Origin: Planctomycetota bacterium
GTDB lineage: Bacteria > Planctomycetota > Phycisphaerae > Phycisphaerales > UBA1924
Assembly: GCA_020831805.1 (NCBI GenBank)
Contig: JAFIFX010000006.1
Coordinates: 62,001-126,000, forward strand
Length of the DNA: 64,000 nt
Direction: 5' to 3'
The notes under the pieces are model-generated. The model did no database searches. It was not told the DNA's origin and was given only the letters and a program-made list of their open reading frames with translations. Each line of letters opens with the position of its first letter. The first letter of the stretch is position 1. The translations under genes and the position numbers were made by a program. This document shows, one piece after another, positions 26,419-34,644 of this stretch.

Positions 26419-26964
26419 TCAGTTCCGCTCCTGGACCGAGAGAGTGATGTGGCTCGTGCGCTTGATGATCTGGTGCGCCCGACCGCGGTCCTTGGCCTTG
26501 AACCGCTTGATGTGCATGCCGTTGTCCACCTTGGCCTCGCTGACTACCAGCGTGCCCTGGTCGGCACCGAACTGGTCGGCGTCCGCCATCGCGGCGATCA
26601 GTGCCTTGCGGAAGTTGACCGCAGCCCGCTTCGTCGAGAACCGGAGCATGTTGTCCGCGTCGATCGCGTCCTTGCCCCGGATCAGGTCGGCCACCAGCTT
26701 CGCCTTCTTCGGCGAGCCGCGGTGGCCGCGGACCATGCTCGTGAACTTGCAGATGTCCTTCGGCAGCGCCCCCACCGCCGTCGCGAGGTTCTCCACATCC
26801 ACGCGCCGGCACCGCGGGTGATCCCGCCCGGCCATCCAGTTCCGCACCGCGGACACCGCGGCGGGGCCCTTGAGCCCGTCGCGCGAGACGGCATCGGCGA
26901 GCTGCTCATCGCTCACACCGGCCTCGGCGGCACGCTTCTTCAGTTCTTCGGCTCGCAGTCGCAC
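26419..26964 (-). CDS. rplV: 50S ribosomal protein L22 fused to an N-terminal HTH-like domain
   Basis: This is a 181-residue protein. Residues about 70-181 are L22: KFTSMVRGHRGSPKKAKLVAD, then the tunnel-lining loop region and HIKRFKAKDRGRAHQI. Residues 1-66 are extra and read like an XRE-type helix-turn-helix: GVSDEQLADAV, then VRNWMAGRDHPRCRRVDVEN and LATAVGA. The only start covering this is GTG 26964, with AAAGGGC upstream. The gene lies in the normal rpsS-rplV-rpsC place, so the fused form is the only L22 here. I recall similar L22 fusions annotated in planctomycetes. Confidence 0.93.
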   Translation of the reverse strand: MRLRAEELKKRAAEAGVSDEQLADAVSRDGLKGPAAVSAVRNWMAGRDHPRCRRVDVENLATAVGALPKDICKFTSMVRGHRGSPKKAKLVADLIRGKDAIDADNMLRFSTKRAAVNFRKALIAAMADADQFGADQGTLVVSEAKVDNGMHIKRFKAKDRGRAHQIIKRTSHITLSVQERN

Positions 26965-26989
26965 GGCTTTGCCCTTTCAAAGCCCGGGA

Positions 26990-27274
26990 TCACTTCCCGG
27001 TCTTGATGCCTTCCTTCTTGTTCGTGTGCCCGCGGAAGGTCCGCGAGTTTGAGAACTCTCCGAGCTTGTGCCCCACCATGTCCTCGGTCACGAACACGTC
27101 CAGGAAGACCCGGCCGTTGTGGACCTTGAAGGTGTGGCCGACGAACTCCGGCACGATCAGACACTGGCGGGCCCAGGTCTTGATCGGCGAACGCTCGCCG
27201 TCCTCGTTCTGGCGCTCCACCTTGCGGTAGAGCTTCTCATCAACATACGGGCCCTTCTTCAGGCTGCGTGACAT
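26990..27274 (-). CDS. rpsS: 30S ribosomal protein S19
   Basis: This is a 94-residue protein beginning [15 protein letters not shown] and containing [20 protein letters not shown] and [18 protein letters not shown], all standard S19. It forms the head with S13. Start, length and position are normal. Confidence 0.98.
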   Translation of the reverse strand: MSRSLKKGPYVDEKLYRKVERQNEDGERSPIKTWARQCLIVPEFVGHTFKVHNGRVFLDVFVTEDMVGHKLGEFSNSRTFRGHTNKKEGIKTGK

Positions 27275-27299
27275 CGGTTCGCTTCCTTCCGTTTCCCGT

Positions 27300-28157
27300 T
27301 TACTTCAGCTGCCCGTAACGCTTGCTCTTGCGACGACGGATGATCAGATCGGACGATGGCTTGTTGCGGTTCCGGGTGCCCCCGCCCTTGGCCAGGGTGC
27401 CCGACTTGCTCGCCGGCGGACGCCCGCTCTTGGAGCGGCCCTCGCCGCCGCCCAGCGGGTGGGCGTGGTGCGACATGGCCACGCCGCGGGTCTTGGGCCG
27501 GCGGCCCAGCTTGCGGTTCAGACCGGCCTTGCCGATCCGCCGGTTCTGGTGGTCCGAGTTGCCGACCGTGCCCATCGTGGCCCGGCAGTCGATCAGCACG
27601 CGACGCGTCTCGCCCGAGGGCATCACCAGCGTGGCGTGCTTGCCTTCCTTGTTCGTCAGGCGGGCGTACATGCCCGCGGAGCGGCACAGCTTGGCGCCGC
27701 CGCCCGGCTGCAGCTCCACCGCGTGCACATCCATGCCGGTCGGGATGAACCGCAGCGGCATGGTGTTGCCCACGCTCGGCTCCACCGCGGCGTCCGACGA
27801 GCTGATGACCTTGTCACCGTCCGTCAGGCCCTTGGGAGCCAGGATGTACCGCTTGACCCCGTCGGCGTACTCGATCAGGGCGATGTGGCAGGTGCGGTTG
27901 GGGTCGTACTCGATCCCGATGACCGTGCCCTCGATCCCGTCGCGGTCACGCCGCTTGAAATCGATCATGCGGTACAGACGCTTCACGCCGCCGCCGCGGC
28001 CGCGGACGGTGATCTTGCCCTGGGAGTTGCGACCGCCCTTGCGGTTCAGCGGGGCCAGCAGCGACTTCTCGGGGGTCTTCTTGGTGACTTCCTCGTGCGT
28101 GAGCACGGAAGCATTGCGACGCCCGGCGCTGGTCGGTTTGTAGACGCGGATGCCCAT
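27300..28157 (-). CDS. rplB: 50S ribosomal protein L2
   Basis: This is a 285-residue protein with [35 protein letters not shown] and the C-terminal [18 protein letters not shown] followed by [11 protein letters not shown]2 helps shape the peptidyl transferase centre. In most bacteria the loop reads VDHPHGGGEG; here it reads [10 protein letters not shown], so the second His is Leu. I used ATG 28157 ([15 protein letters not shown]), matching the family N-terminus. Confidence 0.97.
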   Translation of the reverse strand: MGIRVYKPTSAGRRNASVLTHEEVTKKTPEKSLLAPLNRKGGRNSQGKITVRGRGGGVKRLYRMIDFKRRDRDGIEGTVIGIEYDPNRTCHIALIEYADGVKRYILAPKGLTDGDKVISSSDAAVEPSVGNTMPLRFIPTGMDVHAVELQPGGGAKLCRSAGMYARLTNKEGKHATLVMPSGETRRVLIDCRATMGTVGNSDHQNRRIGKAGLNRKLGRRPKTRGVAMSHHAHPLGGGEGRSKSGRPPASKSGTLAKGGGTRNRNKPSSDLIIRRRKSKRYGQLK

Positions 28158-28185
28158 GTCTTTCGTTCCTTCCTTCCGGTCGTCC

Positions 28186-28467
28186 TTAGAACAACTCGAT
28201 CGTCTGGCCCTCGGCCACACGAACCATCGCACGCTTCCACTCACCCGCTTCGACCGTGCCGTAGCGGTACCGACGCGACCCGCCCTTGCGGGTCTGCGTG
28301 TTCACCTTCACAACCTTCACGCCGAAGAGTTCCTCCACGGCGTTCTTGATATCCGTCTTGCTCGCGCGGCGGTCGACCTCGAACGCGTACACGTTCGCGT
28401 CTTCCATCGCTCGGGTGCTCTTCTCCGTCAGCAGCGGGCGACGGAGGATGTAGTGCGGGGCATGCAT
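28186..28467 (-). CDS. rplW: 50S ribosomal protein L23
   Basis: This is a 93-residue protein with ILRRPLLTEKSTRAMED and VEELFGVKVVKVNTQTRKG, the L23 signatures. L23 is the trigger factor and SRP docking site. ATG 28467 shares one base with the rplD stop (TGATG) and has GAGGAGG upstream, indicating coupling. Confidence 0.97.
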   Translation of the reverse strand: MHAPHYILRRPLLTEKSTRAMEDANVYAFEVDRRASKTDIKNAVEELFGVKVVKVNTQTRKGGSRRYRYGTVEAGEWKRAMVRVAEGQTIELF

Positions 28468-29162
28468 CACGCAACCTCCTCGGCGGCCCGGCCCATCGGA
28501 GCCTGCTTCGCGTCCTTGCCGGTCTGGGAGGTCGGGCCGCTCAGCCAGGCCTCCAGGTCGGCCTTGTCGATCACCAGATAGCGGTGGTTGAGCATGTTGA
28601 ACGCGGTGAGCTGATCGGCCCGGCACAGCTCGACCGAGTCGATGTTGCGGGCGCTCAGCCGGGCGTTCTTGCTCTTCTCCGCGTCCCCCGAGAGGGCCAC
28701 CAGGGCAGACTGGTCCACGCCCATCGCGGCCAGCAGGTCGGTGAAGGCCCGGGTCTTCGGGGTGTCGAAGTGCAGGCCGTCCACCACCCGGACCTCCTGG
28801 TCGAGCAGCTTGGCCAGGAAGGCGTTGCGGTTCGCCTTCCGACGCATCTTCTTGGGCATGTCCTTGCGGTAGTCCTCGCGGGTGCGGGTCTTCTGCTTGG
28901 CGTGACCGCCCTTGCGGAACTGGGACACCTTCTTGTCGCCGTGGCGAGCGTGCCCGGTGCCCTTCTGCTTGTACATCTTCTTGCCGGTAAACGCGATCTC
29001 GGCGCGGTTCTTGGTCCGCGCAGAGCCCTGCCGCAGGTTCGCGTGATACATCACGAACGCCTGCTTGAGCAGAGTCGCGTTGACGGTCTCACCCAGCGCA
29101 ACTTCGTCGACCGACATGGTGCCGGCCTCCTTGCCCTGGATGTCGTAGACGGGGACTTCCAT
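28467..29162 (-). CDS. rplD: 50S ribosomal protein L4
   Basis: This is a 231-residue protein with the L4 tunnel loop GKKMYKQKGTGHARHGDKK… and C-terminal LSARNIDSVELCRADQLTAF and MLNHRYLVIDKADLEAW. About 20 extra residues follow. L4 is the autogenous regulator of the S10 operon in E. coli. Here an unusual 351-bp gap precedes the gene, which makes a leader-type control at this point plausible. ATG 29162 follows GAGGTAAAGACTC. Confidence 0.97.
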   Translation of the reverse strand: MEVPVYDIQGKEAGTMSVDEVALGETVNATLLKQAFVMYHANLRQGSARTKNRAEIAFTGKKMYKQKGTGHARHGDKKVSQFRKGGHAKQKTRTREDYRKDMPKKMRRKANRNAFLAKLLDQEVRVVDGLHFDTPKTRAFTDLLAAMGVDQSALVALSGDAEKSKNARLSARNIDSVELCRADQLTAFNMLNHRYLVIDKADLEAWLSGPTSQTGKDAKQAPMGRAAEEVA

Positions 29163-29513
29163 GAGTCTTTACCTCGCCCGACGCCTTCCGGATCTCCCCG
29201 GGCACCGTGCCCGGCGGAGTTCGCTTTGCCTCACCCGGTTCTCGGCTGTCGCTTTCGCACCCCCGAAAACTCGGGAGCGCCGACAACGCGGGGTCGACTC
29301 GGCATATGGCCCGTTCAGGTCGAAACGGGCCAGGGTTTCACTTGTCGCCGCCCGGTGGTTTCTCAACCAGACCTTCCGGGCCGTGCAGGGTCGAGATCAT
29401 TGACCCGTCCCTGACAGAAATCAATCTTTCACACGCCCGAGACCCCAACTTTGTCGGTCCCGGCCGCCCCACCCCGCTCATCAACCAGCCAATCAGCCAG
29501 CCAGAACAGCCGC
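29163..29513 (-). promoter_or_regulatory. Non-coding 351-bp gap between rplC and rplD, possible leader or internal promoter region
   Basis: No gene is seen. On the minus strand there is a perfect 9-bp hairpin, TGGCCCGTT with AACGGGCCA and an 8-nt loop (29307-29332), without a T-tract. A second GC-rich palindrome, CCGGGCACGGTGCCCGG, lies about 50 nt before rplD. A possible promoter, TTGATT (29419-29424), 17 nt, AATGAT (29396-29401), faces rplD. In most bacteria these two genes are nearly adjacent, so the gap probably has a regulatory role. Confidence 0.4.
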
Positions 29514-30203
29514 TCAGCCCTTCTGGACCTTGCTCTTGTAGAGCCGGATCGCCGGGCGGATTTCCACCCAGGCCTTGTTGTGGCCCGGGACCGGGCCCTT
29601 GACCAGCAGCAGGTTGTTCTCGGCGTCGATCCGGACAATGTCCAGGCTCCGCACGGTCACCCGCTCGTTGCCCATCTGGCCGGACATCCGCTTGCCCTTC
29701 TTGAGCTTGCCGGAGTGGCCGCGGTTGGTCGCGTGACCGCCGATCGAGCCGGGCGAGCGGTGCTTTCGCTCGACGCCGTGGCTGGCCTGCTGGCCCTTGA
29801 AGTTGTGCCGCTTCATCGTGCCCTGGAAGCCCTTGCCCTTGCTCGTCCCGATCACATCGACGAACCGGACGCCCTCCAGAGCCCCCAGCGTCAGCTCCTG
29901 CCCCAGCTCGTAGTTGCCCAGGTCCTTCTCCGGAACACGGAACTCCTTGTGGTGACGCAGCGGGGCCGAACCGGCCTTCGCGTCGTGCCCGATCAGCGGC
30001 ATCGTCGAGTTGCGGGGCTTGATGTCCCCCGCGCCGATCTGCACCGCGGCGTACCCGTCAACATCCGGCGAGCGGACCTGGGTCACCACATTGGCCCCGA
30101 CCTGGATCACGGTGACGGGAACGGACACGCCCTTCTCGTCGAACACACGGGTCATGCCGATTTTCTGCCCGATCAGGTGGGCGCCGGAGGAGGAGAGCGT
30201 CAT
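29514..30203 (-). CDS. rplC: 50S ribosomal protein L3
   Basis: This is a 229-residue protein with LIGQKIGMTRVFDEKGVSVP and the central loop GKGFQGTMKRHNFKGQQASH, the L3 signatures; the loop holds the Gln that is methylated in E. coli. ATG 30203 is preceded by AAAGGTACTGAG. It is separated from rpsJ by a strong terminator-like hairpin. Confidence 0.97.
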   Translation of the reverse strand: MTLSSSGAHLIGQKIGMTRVFDEKGVSVPVTVIQVGANVVTQVRSPDVDGYAAVQIGAGDIKPRNSTMPLIGHDAKAGSAPLRHHKEFRVPEKDLGNYELGQELTLGALEGVRFVDVIGTSKGKGFQGTMKRHNFKGQQASHGVERKHRSPGSIGGHATNRGHSGKLKKGKRMSGQMGNERVTVRSLDIVRIDAENNLLLVKGPVPGHNKAWVEIRPAIRLYKSKVQKG

Positions 30204-30288
30204 CTCAGTACCTTTCAGCCCCGGTTCGGCCGGGCTCCGCTTCGTGCCCCCGGCCCCGTCGGGGTCGCGGCAGAGGAAGATTTGCGTA

Positions 30289-30316
30289 AAAAAACCCCGG
30301 CGCTTCCGCGTCGGGG
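30289..30316 (-). terminator. Strong terminator or attenuator between rpsJ and rplC
   Basis: On the minus strand CCCCGACGC and GCGCGGGG form an 8-bp stem with one bulged A and a GGAA loop, followed directly by seven T residues. It begins 8 nt after the rpsJ stop. This is a complete rho-independent terminator inside an operon that is usually continuous, so it is likely an attenuator or makes rpsJ a separate transcript. Confidence 0.8.
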
Positions 30317-30324
30317 CTTCTGGA

Positions 30325-30633
<309 letters not shown>

Positions 30634-30946
30634 CGAATCTCCGTCCTCATGCGGCCAAGCCGCCGGTCGGGCCGACCACCCAACCCGTTCCAATCCGGGC
30701 CAAGCCGTCGGCGAATCAGTCCTTGGGAACGCCGCACAAAGCGACGAGTTCGGCACAAAGCCAGCGTCTCTGCGACCCCGGCTGAGCCAAGAAGCGTAGA
30801 CACCCATCCCCCCGAGTCAATCCGCCCTGTCCGGCCCCCATATCCTTTTTTGACCTTCCGCCCGCCGTCCGCGGCTTTCCTCCACCCGCCCGGCCTTTCC
30901 GACCGAATCAGAGTAGGACCAGGACACCCCACCCCGGAGCCGAACC
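30634..30946. other. Divergent 313-bp control region upstream of the ribosomal superoperon
   Basis: There is no gene. It holds the rpsJ promoter at 30793-30820, which gives an rpsJ leader of about 150 nt with several GC-rich short palindromes and no evident small ORF. The other half leads to the plus-strand secreted protein at 30947, for which I see no convincing promoter. Confidence 0.6.
30793..30820 (-). promoter_or_regulatory. Promoter of the S10 ribosomal protein operon
   Basis: TTGACT (30815-30820), 16 nt, TACGCT (30793-30798) on the minus strand. Five of six -35 positions match consensus. It is the best promoter-like sequence upstream of rpsJ and leaves a long leader. Confidence 0.6.
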
Positions 30947-32425
30947 ATGCCCAAGACACCCCCCACGGCCTCCGCCCGCCAACCCGTCCGCCGGATGGCC
31001 CTTTTCGCCGCGGCGGTCGCTCTTAGCCTCCCGGCCTTGGCCGCCGCCCAATCGAGCCAGGGGTCTTCATCCCAAAGCCGTTCCGCCGAGCCGGTCGGCG
31101 TCCGCCTCCAGAATCAGGCGACCCGCATCGACCCCCTCGACCTGTCCTTCTTCCTCCCACAGGGATCCGTCGCAGAGACGACCAGCTTCGGGGCCAACGC
31201 CACCATGGGGGTCGAGCTGCCCAACAAGCTCGGCGTGCTGGTCATCAAGGGCCAGCGGTCCAACAACAACGAGCTGACCGTCAAGGAAGTCGCCGACTCC
31301 ATGATCGAGCAGCTCCAGCAGTCCCGCGGCGTCGAGGACGCCCGCACCGGCAACTTCCGGTCCGCCGCCACCCTGATCGACCGCTCGAACGTCCGGGTCT
31401 CCGGCCTCTCCGGGGAACGGTTCTACCTCCGCTTCGCGCCGGGAGCCACCGGAACACCCGCGATGGTCCGCGGTATCTCCATCTTCCGCACCGAGCCCGG
31501 CCGCTTCATCATCTTTGACCTCATGACCGAATCCGACGGATTCGACACCGCCCGACGCGTCTACGAGACGGTCGTCGGCACCGCCCAGATCACCGATCGC
31601 GATGCCCTGGCCGCGCGCCGTTCCACCGCCATCGCCAACCTGCGTGCCGTCCTGGATTCGCTCACACCCGATGACCTCAAGCGCATCGCCGAGCGGTACC
31701 CGGAACGCTGGGAGCGCCTCCACACCCCCGCCGCCTCCGGCGACGAGATGGACGCCACCGAGCACGGCTACCGACGCATCCGCATCCGCACCGGCGTCCG
31801 CGGCGAGGTATCCGGCAGACCCGAACGTACCTGGCGGGCCGGGGACCGAATCCCGGGACTCATCGTTCAGCTCGACGCCATGGCCCTTGAGTCCGAACTC
31901 CGCGTCGACACCCGCGCTATCTACTTCGTGTCCGAAGACTTCAAGGAAGAGTCCTGGACCGTCAAGATGGCGCTGCGCCAGGGCCCCACCACCACCGAAT
32001 CGAGCATCACCGGCGCCCGCTCCGGCACCAGCATGACCGTGCAGCTCCAGCAGGGCTCTTCCTCCGCCCCCATCGTGACCCGCCCGGTGATCCAGGGCGA
32101 GGGCTACATCTCCCAGGCCATCATGCACATCCTCGCGCCGATCCTGGTCGAGAATGCCGAAACCGGCCCCTACGCCGGCTACGCCTACAACCCCTCCACG
32201 AACACCATCTCCCTCCGATGGGACACCGTCGAGCAGCCCGCTGACAAGCCCGGCCTCTGGATCATCCGCTCCCGCCCAGACGACAACACACCCGCGGTCA
32301 ACCATGTCTTCAACGCCCGCGGCGACCTCATGCGGTCCGAAATGCACAACAGCCGCCTCTGGGAGCCGATCACCCTCGACCGCCTCGTCAACCTCTGGCG
32401 TCGCAAGGGCCTCCCCCTCGAGTAA
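30947..32425 (+). CDS. Secreted protein of unknown function
   Basis: This is a 492-residue protein. A signal peptide (MALFAAAVALSLPALAAAQ) is followed by a short Ser/Gln stretch. The rest is mixed alpha/beta without a motif I recognise. It includes FFLPQGSVAETTS and VLVIKGQRSNNNELTVKEV, which look like a domain that evaluates or binds something, and a Trp-rich C-terminal part (ISLRWDTVEQPADKPGLWII). There are no cysteines in the mature part. Start ATG 30947 has GGAGCC upstream. It is divergent from the ribosomal operon and 128 bp before an M28 peptidase in the same direction; a functional link is possible but unproven. Confidence 0.8.
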   Translation: MPKTPPTASARQPVRRMALFAAAVALSLPALAAAQSSQGSSSQSRSAEPVGVRLQNQATRIDPLDLSFFLPQGSVAETTSFGANATMGVELPNKLGVLVIKGQRSNNNELTVKEVADSMIEQLQQSRGVEDARTGNFRSAATLIDRSNVRVSGLSGERFYLRFAPGATGTPAMVRGISIFRTEPGRFIIFDLMTESDGFDTARRVYETVVGTAQITDRDALAARRSTAIANLRAVLDSLTPDDLKRIAERYPERWERLHTPAASGDEMDATEHGYRRIRIRTGVRGEVSGRPERTWRAGDRIPGLIVQLDAMALESELRVDTRAIYFVSEDFKEESWTVKMALRQGPTTTESSITGARSGTSMTVQLQQGSSSAPIVTRPVIQGEGYISQAIMHILAPILVENAETGPYAGYAYNPSTNTISLRWDTVEQPADKPGLWIIRSRPDDNTPAVNHVFNARGDLMRSEMHNSRLWEPITLDRLVNLWRRKGLPLE

Positions 32426-32553
32426 CCCCCCCCACGCACCATCGCGTGTGATAGACTGACCCCGCAACCGTTCCGCAACCGGCGCGGTTCATCCAACTGT
32501 TCGGCCCGCTCGGGCCGCTTGTCTCATCGCAGGCCAACCCGGAGGTTCTCCCC

Positions 32554-34545
32554 ATGGGTCGCGTCCGTTCAACGGGTTTTTACGCCATCATCGCTGCTTC
32601 CGGCCTTCTCGCGGCCTGCCAGACCGCCGCTCCACGCGCCGAGAAGCTCCAGCCCCAACCCCAGTTCGAACGCTTCGCGGTCATCGACGGCGAACGCGTC
32701 CCCCCGCCGGACATCAAGATGGGTGACCCGGCCGTGATCCAGGCCATCCTCGAGGAAGGCAAGAACAACACACAGGTCATGGCCCTGCTGACCGAGATGT
32801 GCGAAACCTTCGGCGCACGCCTGACCGGCTCGGCCGCCAACGAAGGCGCCCAGCACTGGGCCCTGGACCTCTTCCGCCAGTGGGGGCTCGACGCCCACCT
32901 CCACGAGTGGGGCACCATCGCCACCCGCTTCGACCGCGGACCCAGCACCGGAAGCGTCTACCGCGCCGGCGGCGGCGACCGCGACAAGATCCGCGATATG
33001 GAGTTCACCACCCTCTCCTGGAGCCGCGGCACCGACGGCCCGCTCCGGGGCCCAGCCATCATCATGCCTGATTCCCTCGAGGCGTATGAGGCCAACGCGG
33101 GTTCCTTCGAGGGCGCCTGGGTGCTGCTCGACCCGGACTACTCCGGCCGCCGCGGCATCCGCTCCGTCGGCTTCCTTATGCGCGAGCACATGCAGCTCCG
33201 CCACCGCATCCGCGAGCAGCTCACCGGCCCAGACCCCGCCGAAGATGAGGCAGACCGTCCCGCCCAGGCCTGGTCCGGCACCCTCGATTACAACGGATCG
33301 GCCGTCCCCGTCGAGATCGTGCTCACCAGCCTCGGCGAGTCGCCCCAGGGCACCATGTCCATCCCCAACTTCCACACCGGCGCCATCCATGACGCACGCC
33401 TTGAGAACAACAACCTCCGCTTCCGCTTCGCCCACGCCATGGGCACCTCCGAGATCGAGTTGGCCATCGACGGCGACGCCGCCACCGGCACCTCCAAGGC
33501 CGAGAGCGGCAATGTCTTCGACATCGAACTGACCCGTTCCGACGAGCCCTCGTCGCCCGGCCAGACCGAGTTCGAGGACCCCATCCTCGCCCGGGTCCTC
33601 GCCGAGAACCCAGCCGGCTTCATCTCCAGCTCCAAGGACCACCGCGTCTGGACCACCAGCGCCAACGGCTGGCGCGAGCGCGTCATCGACGACTACCCCA
33701 TCGATATCGAGGTCAATGTCCGCGAATCCGACCACGACTTCATCACCGCCCGCCTCGCCCAGGGCACCCCCGTGGACATCGAGTTCGACCTGCCCCACAC
33801 CCTCGTGCAGGGCCCCATCCCCGTTTACAATGTCATCGCCGAGATCCGCGGCACGCACTACCCCGACGAGGTGATCATCATCTCCGGCCACCAGGACTCC
33901 TGGGACGGCCCCGGCTCCCAGGGCACCGTCGACAACGGCACCGGCACCGCCGTCGCCATCGAGGCCGCCCGCATCCTCTCTACCGTCGGCGTCCGCCCCA
34001 AGCGCACCATCCGTTTCGCCCTCTGGTCCGGCGAGGAGCAGGGCCTGCTCGGATCCCGCGCCTATGTCCGCGAGATGTCCGCGGAAGAACTCTCCAAGGT
34101 CTCCGCCATGTTCGTCGACGACGGCGGCACCAACTACCAGGGCGGCCTCCCCGCCGCCGACTTCATGGTCGACTACCTCGCCGCAGCGACAAGCTGGTCC
34201 AACGGCCACTTCTATTCCGAGACCGACGGCGAGCACATGCTCGTCAACATCCGCCCCACCGGCGATCGCATCCGCACCCACGGCGGCTCCGACCACGCCG
34301 CCTTCAACGCCGTCGGTGTCCCCGGCTTCTTCTGGGACGAGATCGGCCGCGCCGACTACCGCTTCGCCTGGCACACCCAGAACGACCGGCTCGACCAGGC
34401 CATCGAGGAGTACCTGATCCAGTCCGCCACCAACTCGGCCATCACCGCCTACAACCTCGCCAACGCCCCGGGCCTGCTGCCCCGCTCGGCCCCGGAGACC
34501 GAGGCCGAAGTTCAGGCCGAGCAGACCGCCGCCGCCGCGGACTGA
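32554..34545 (+). CDS. M28-family zinc peptidase, lipoprotein
   Basis: This is a 663-residue protein with a lipoprotein signal (SGLLAAC, Cys23). The C-terminal M28 domain has the two-zinc ligand set: His in ISGHQDSWDGPG, Asp in VDNGTGTAVAIEAARIL, the Glu pair in LWSGEEQGLLGSR, Asp in MFVDDGGTNY, and His in GGSDHAAFNAVG. The long N-terminal half contains an M28-associated PA-like region and an insert around residues 225-330 (WSGTLDYNGSAVPVEIVLTS…). The architecture is closest to carboxypeptidase Q or glutamate carboxypeptidase-like enzymes acting on peptides outside the cytoplasm. ATG 32554 follows CGGAGGTTC. A strong terminator follows the gene. Confidence 0.9.
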   Translation: MGRVRSTGFYAIIAASGLLAACQTAAPRAEKLQPQPQFERFAVIDGERVPPPDIKMGDPAVIQAILEEGKNNTQVMALLTEMCETFGARLTGSAANEGAQHWALDLFRQWGLDAHLHEWGTIATRFDRGPSTGSVYRAGGGDRDKIRDMEFTTLSWSRGTDGPLRGPAIIMPDSLEAYEANAGSFEGAWVLLDPDYSGRRGIRSVGFLMREHMQLRHRIREQLTGPDPAEDEADRPAQAWSGTLDYNGSAVPVEIVLTSLGESPQGTMSIPNFHTGAIHDARLENNNLRFRFAHAMGTSEIELAIDGDAATGTSKAESGNVFDIELTRSDEPSSPGQTEFEDPILARVLAENPAGFISSSKDHRVWTTSANGWRERVIDDYPIDIEVNVRESDHDFITARLAQGTPVDIEFDLPHTLVQGPIPVYNVIAEIRGTHYPDEVIIISGHQDSWDGPGSQGTVDNGTGTAVAIEAARILSTVGVRPKRTIRFALWSGEEQGLLGSRAYVREMSAEELSKVSAMFVDDGGTNYQGGLPAADFMVDYLAAATSWSNGHFYSETDGEHMLVNIRPTGDRIRTHGGSDHAAFNAVGVPGFFWDEIGRADYRFAWHTQNDRLDQAIEEYLIQSATNSAITAYNLANAPGLLPRSAPETEAEVQAEQTAAAAD

Positions 34546-34571
34546 CCCCTGCCTTGAATCCAAGCACCTCC

Positions 34572-34599
34572 AAGGCCCGGCCGACGCCGGGCCTTTTTT
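34572..34599 (+). terminator. Rho-independent terminator after the M28 peptidase gene
   Basis: AAGGCCCGGC, loop CGAC, GCCGGGCCTT gives a perfect 10-bp stem followed by a run of T to position 34599. It isolates ruvB from the upstream gene. Confidence 0.9.
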
Positions 34600-34630
34600 C
34601 TGTTCATGCCCGGCCGCCGCGACGACCCGA

Positions 34631-34636
34631 TACACT
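34631..34636 (+). promoter_or_regulatory. -10-like box just before ruvB (leaderless type)
   Basis: TACACT ends 8 nt before the ruvB ATG, and no ribosome-binding sequence is present. It lies right after a terminator, so ruvB needs its own promoter. Confidence 0.4.
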
Positions 34637-34644
34637 CAACCCAT

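Noticed and set aside
32569..34635. 688-codon minus-strand open frame opposite the M28 peptidase gene
   Set aside because: It is an antisense shadow; the plus strand has signal peptide, zinc ligands, ribosome site and terminator.
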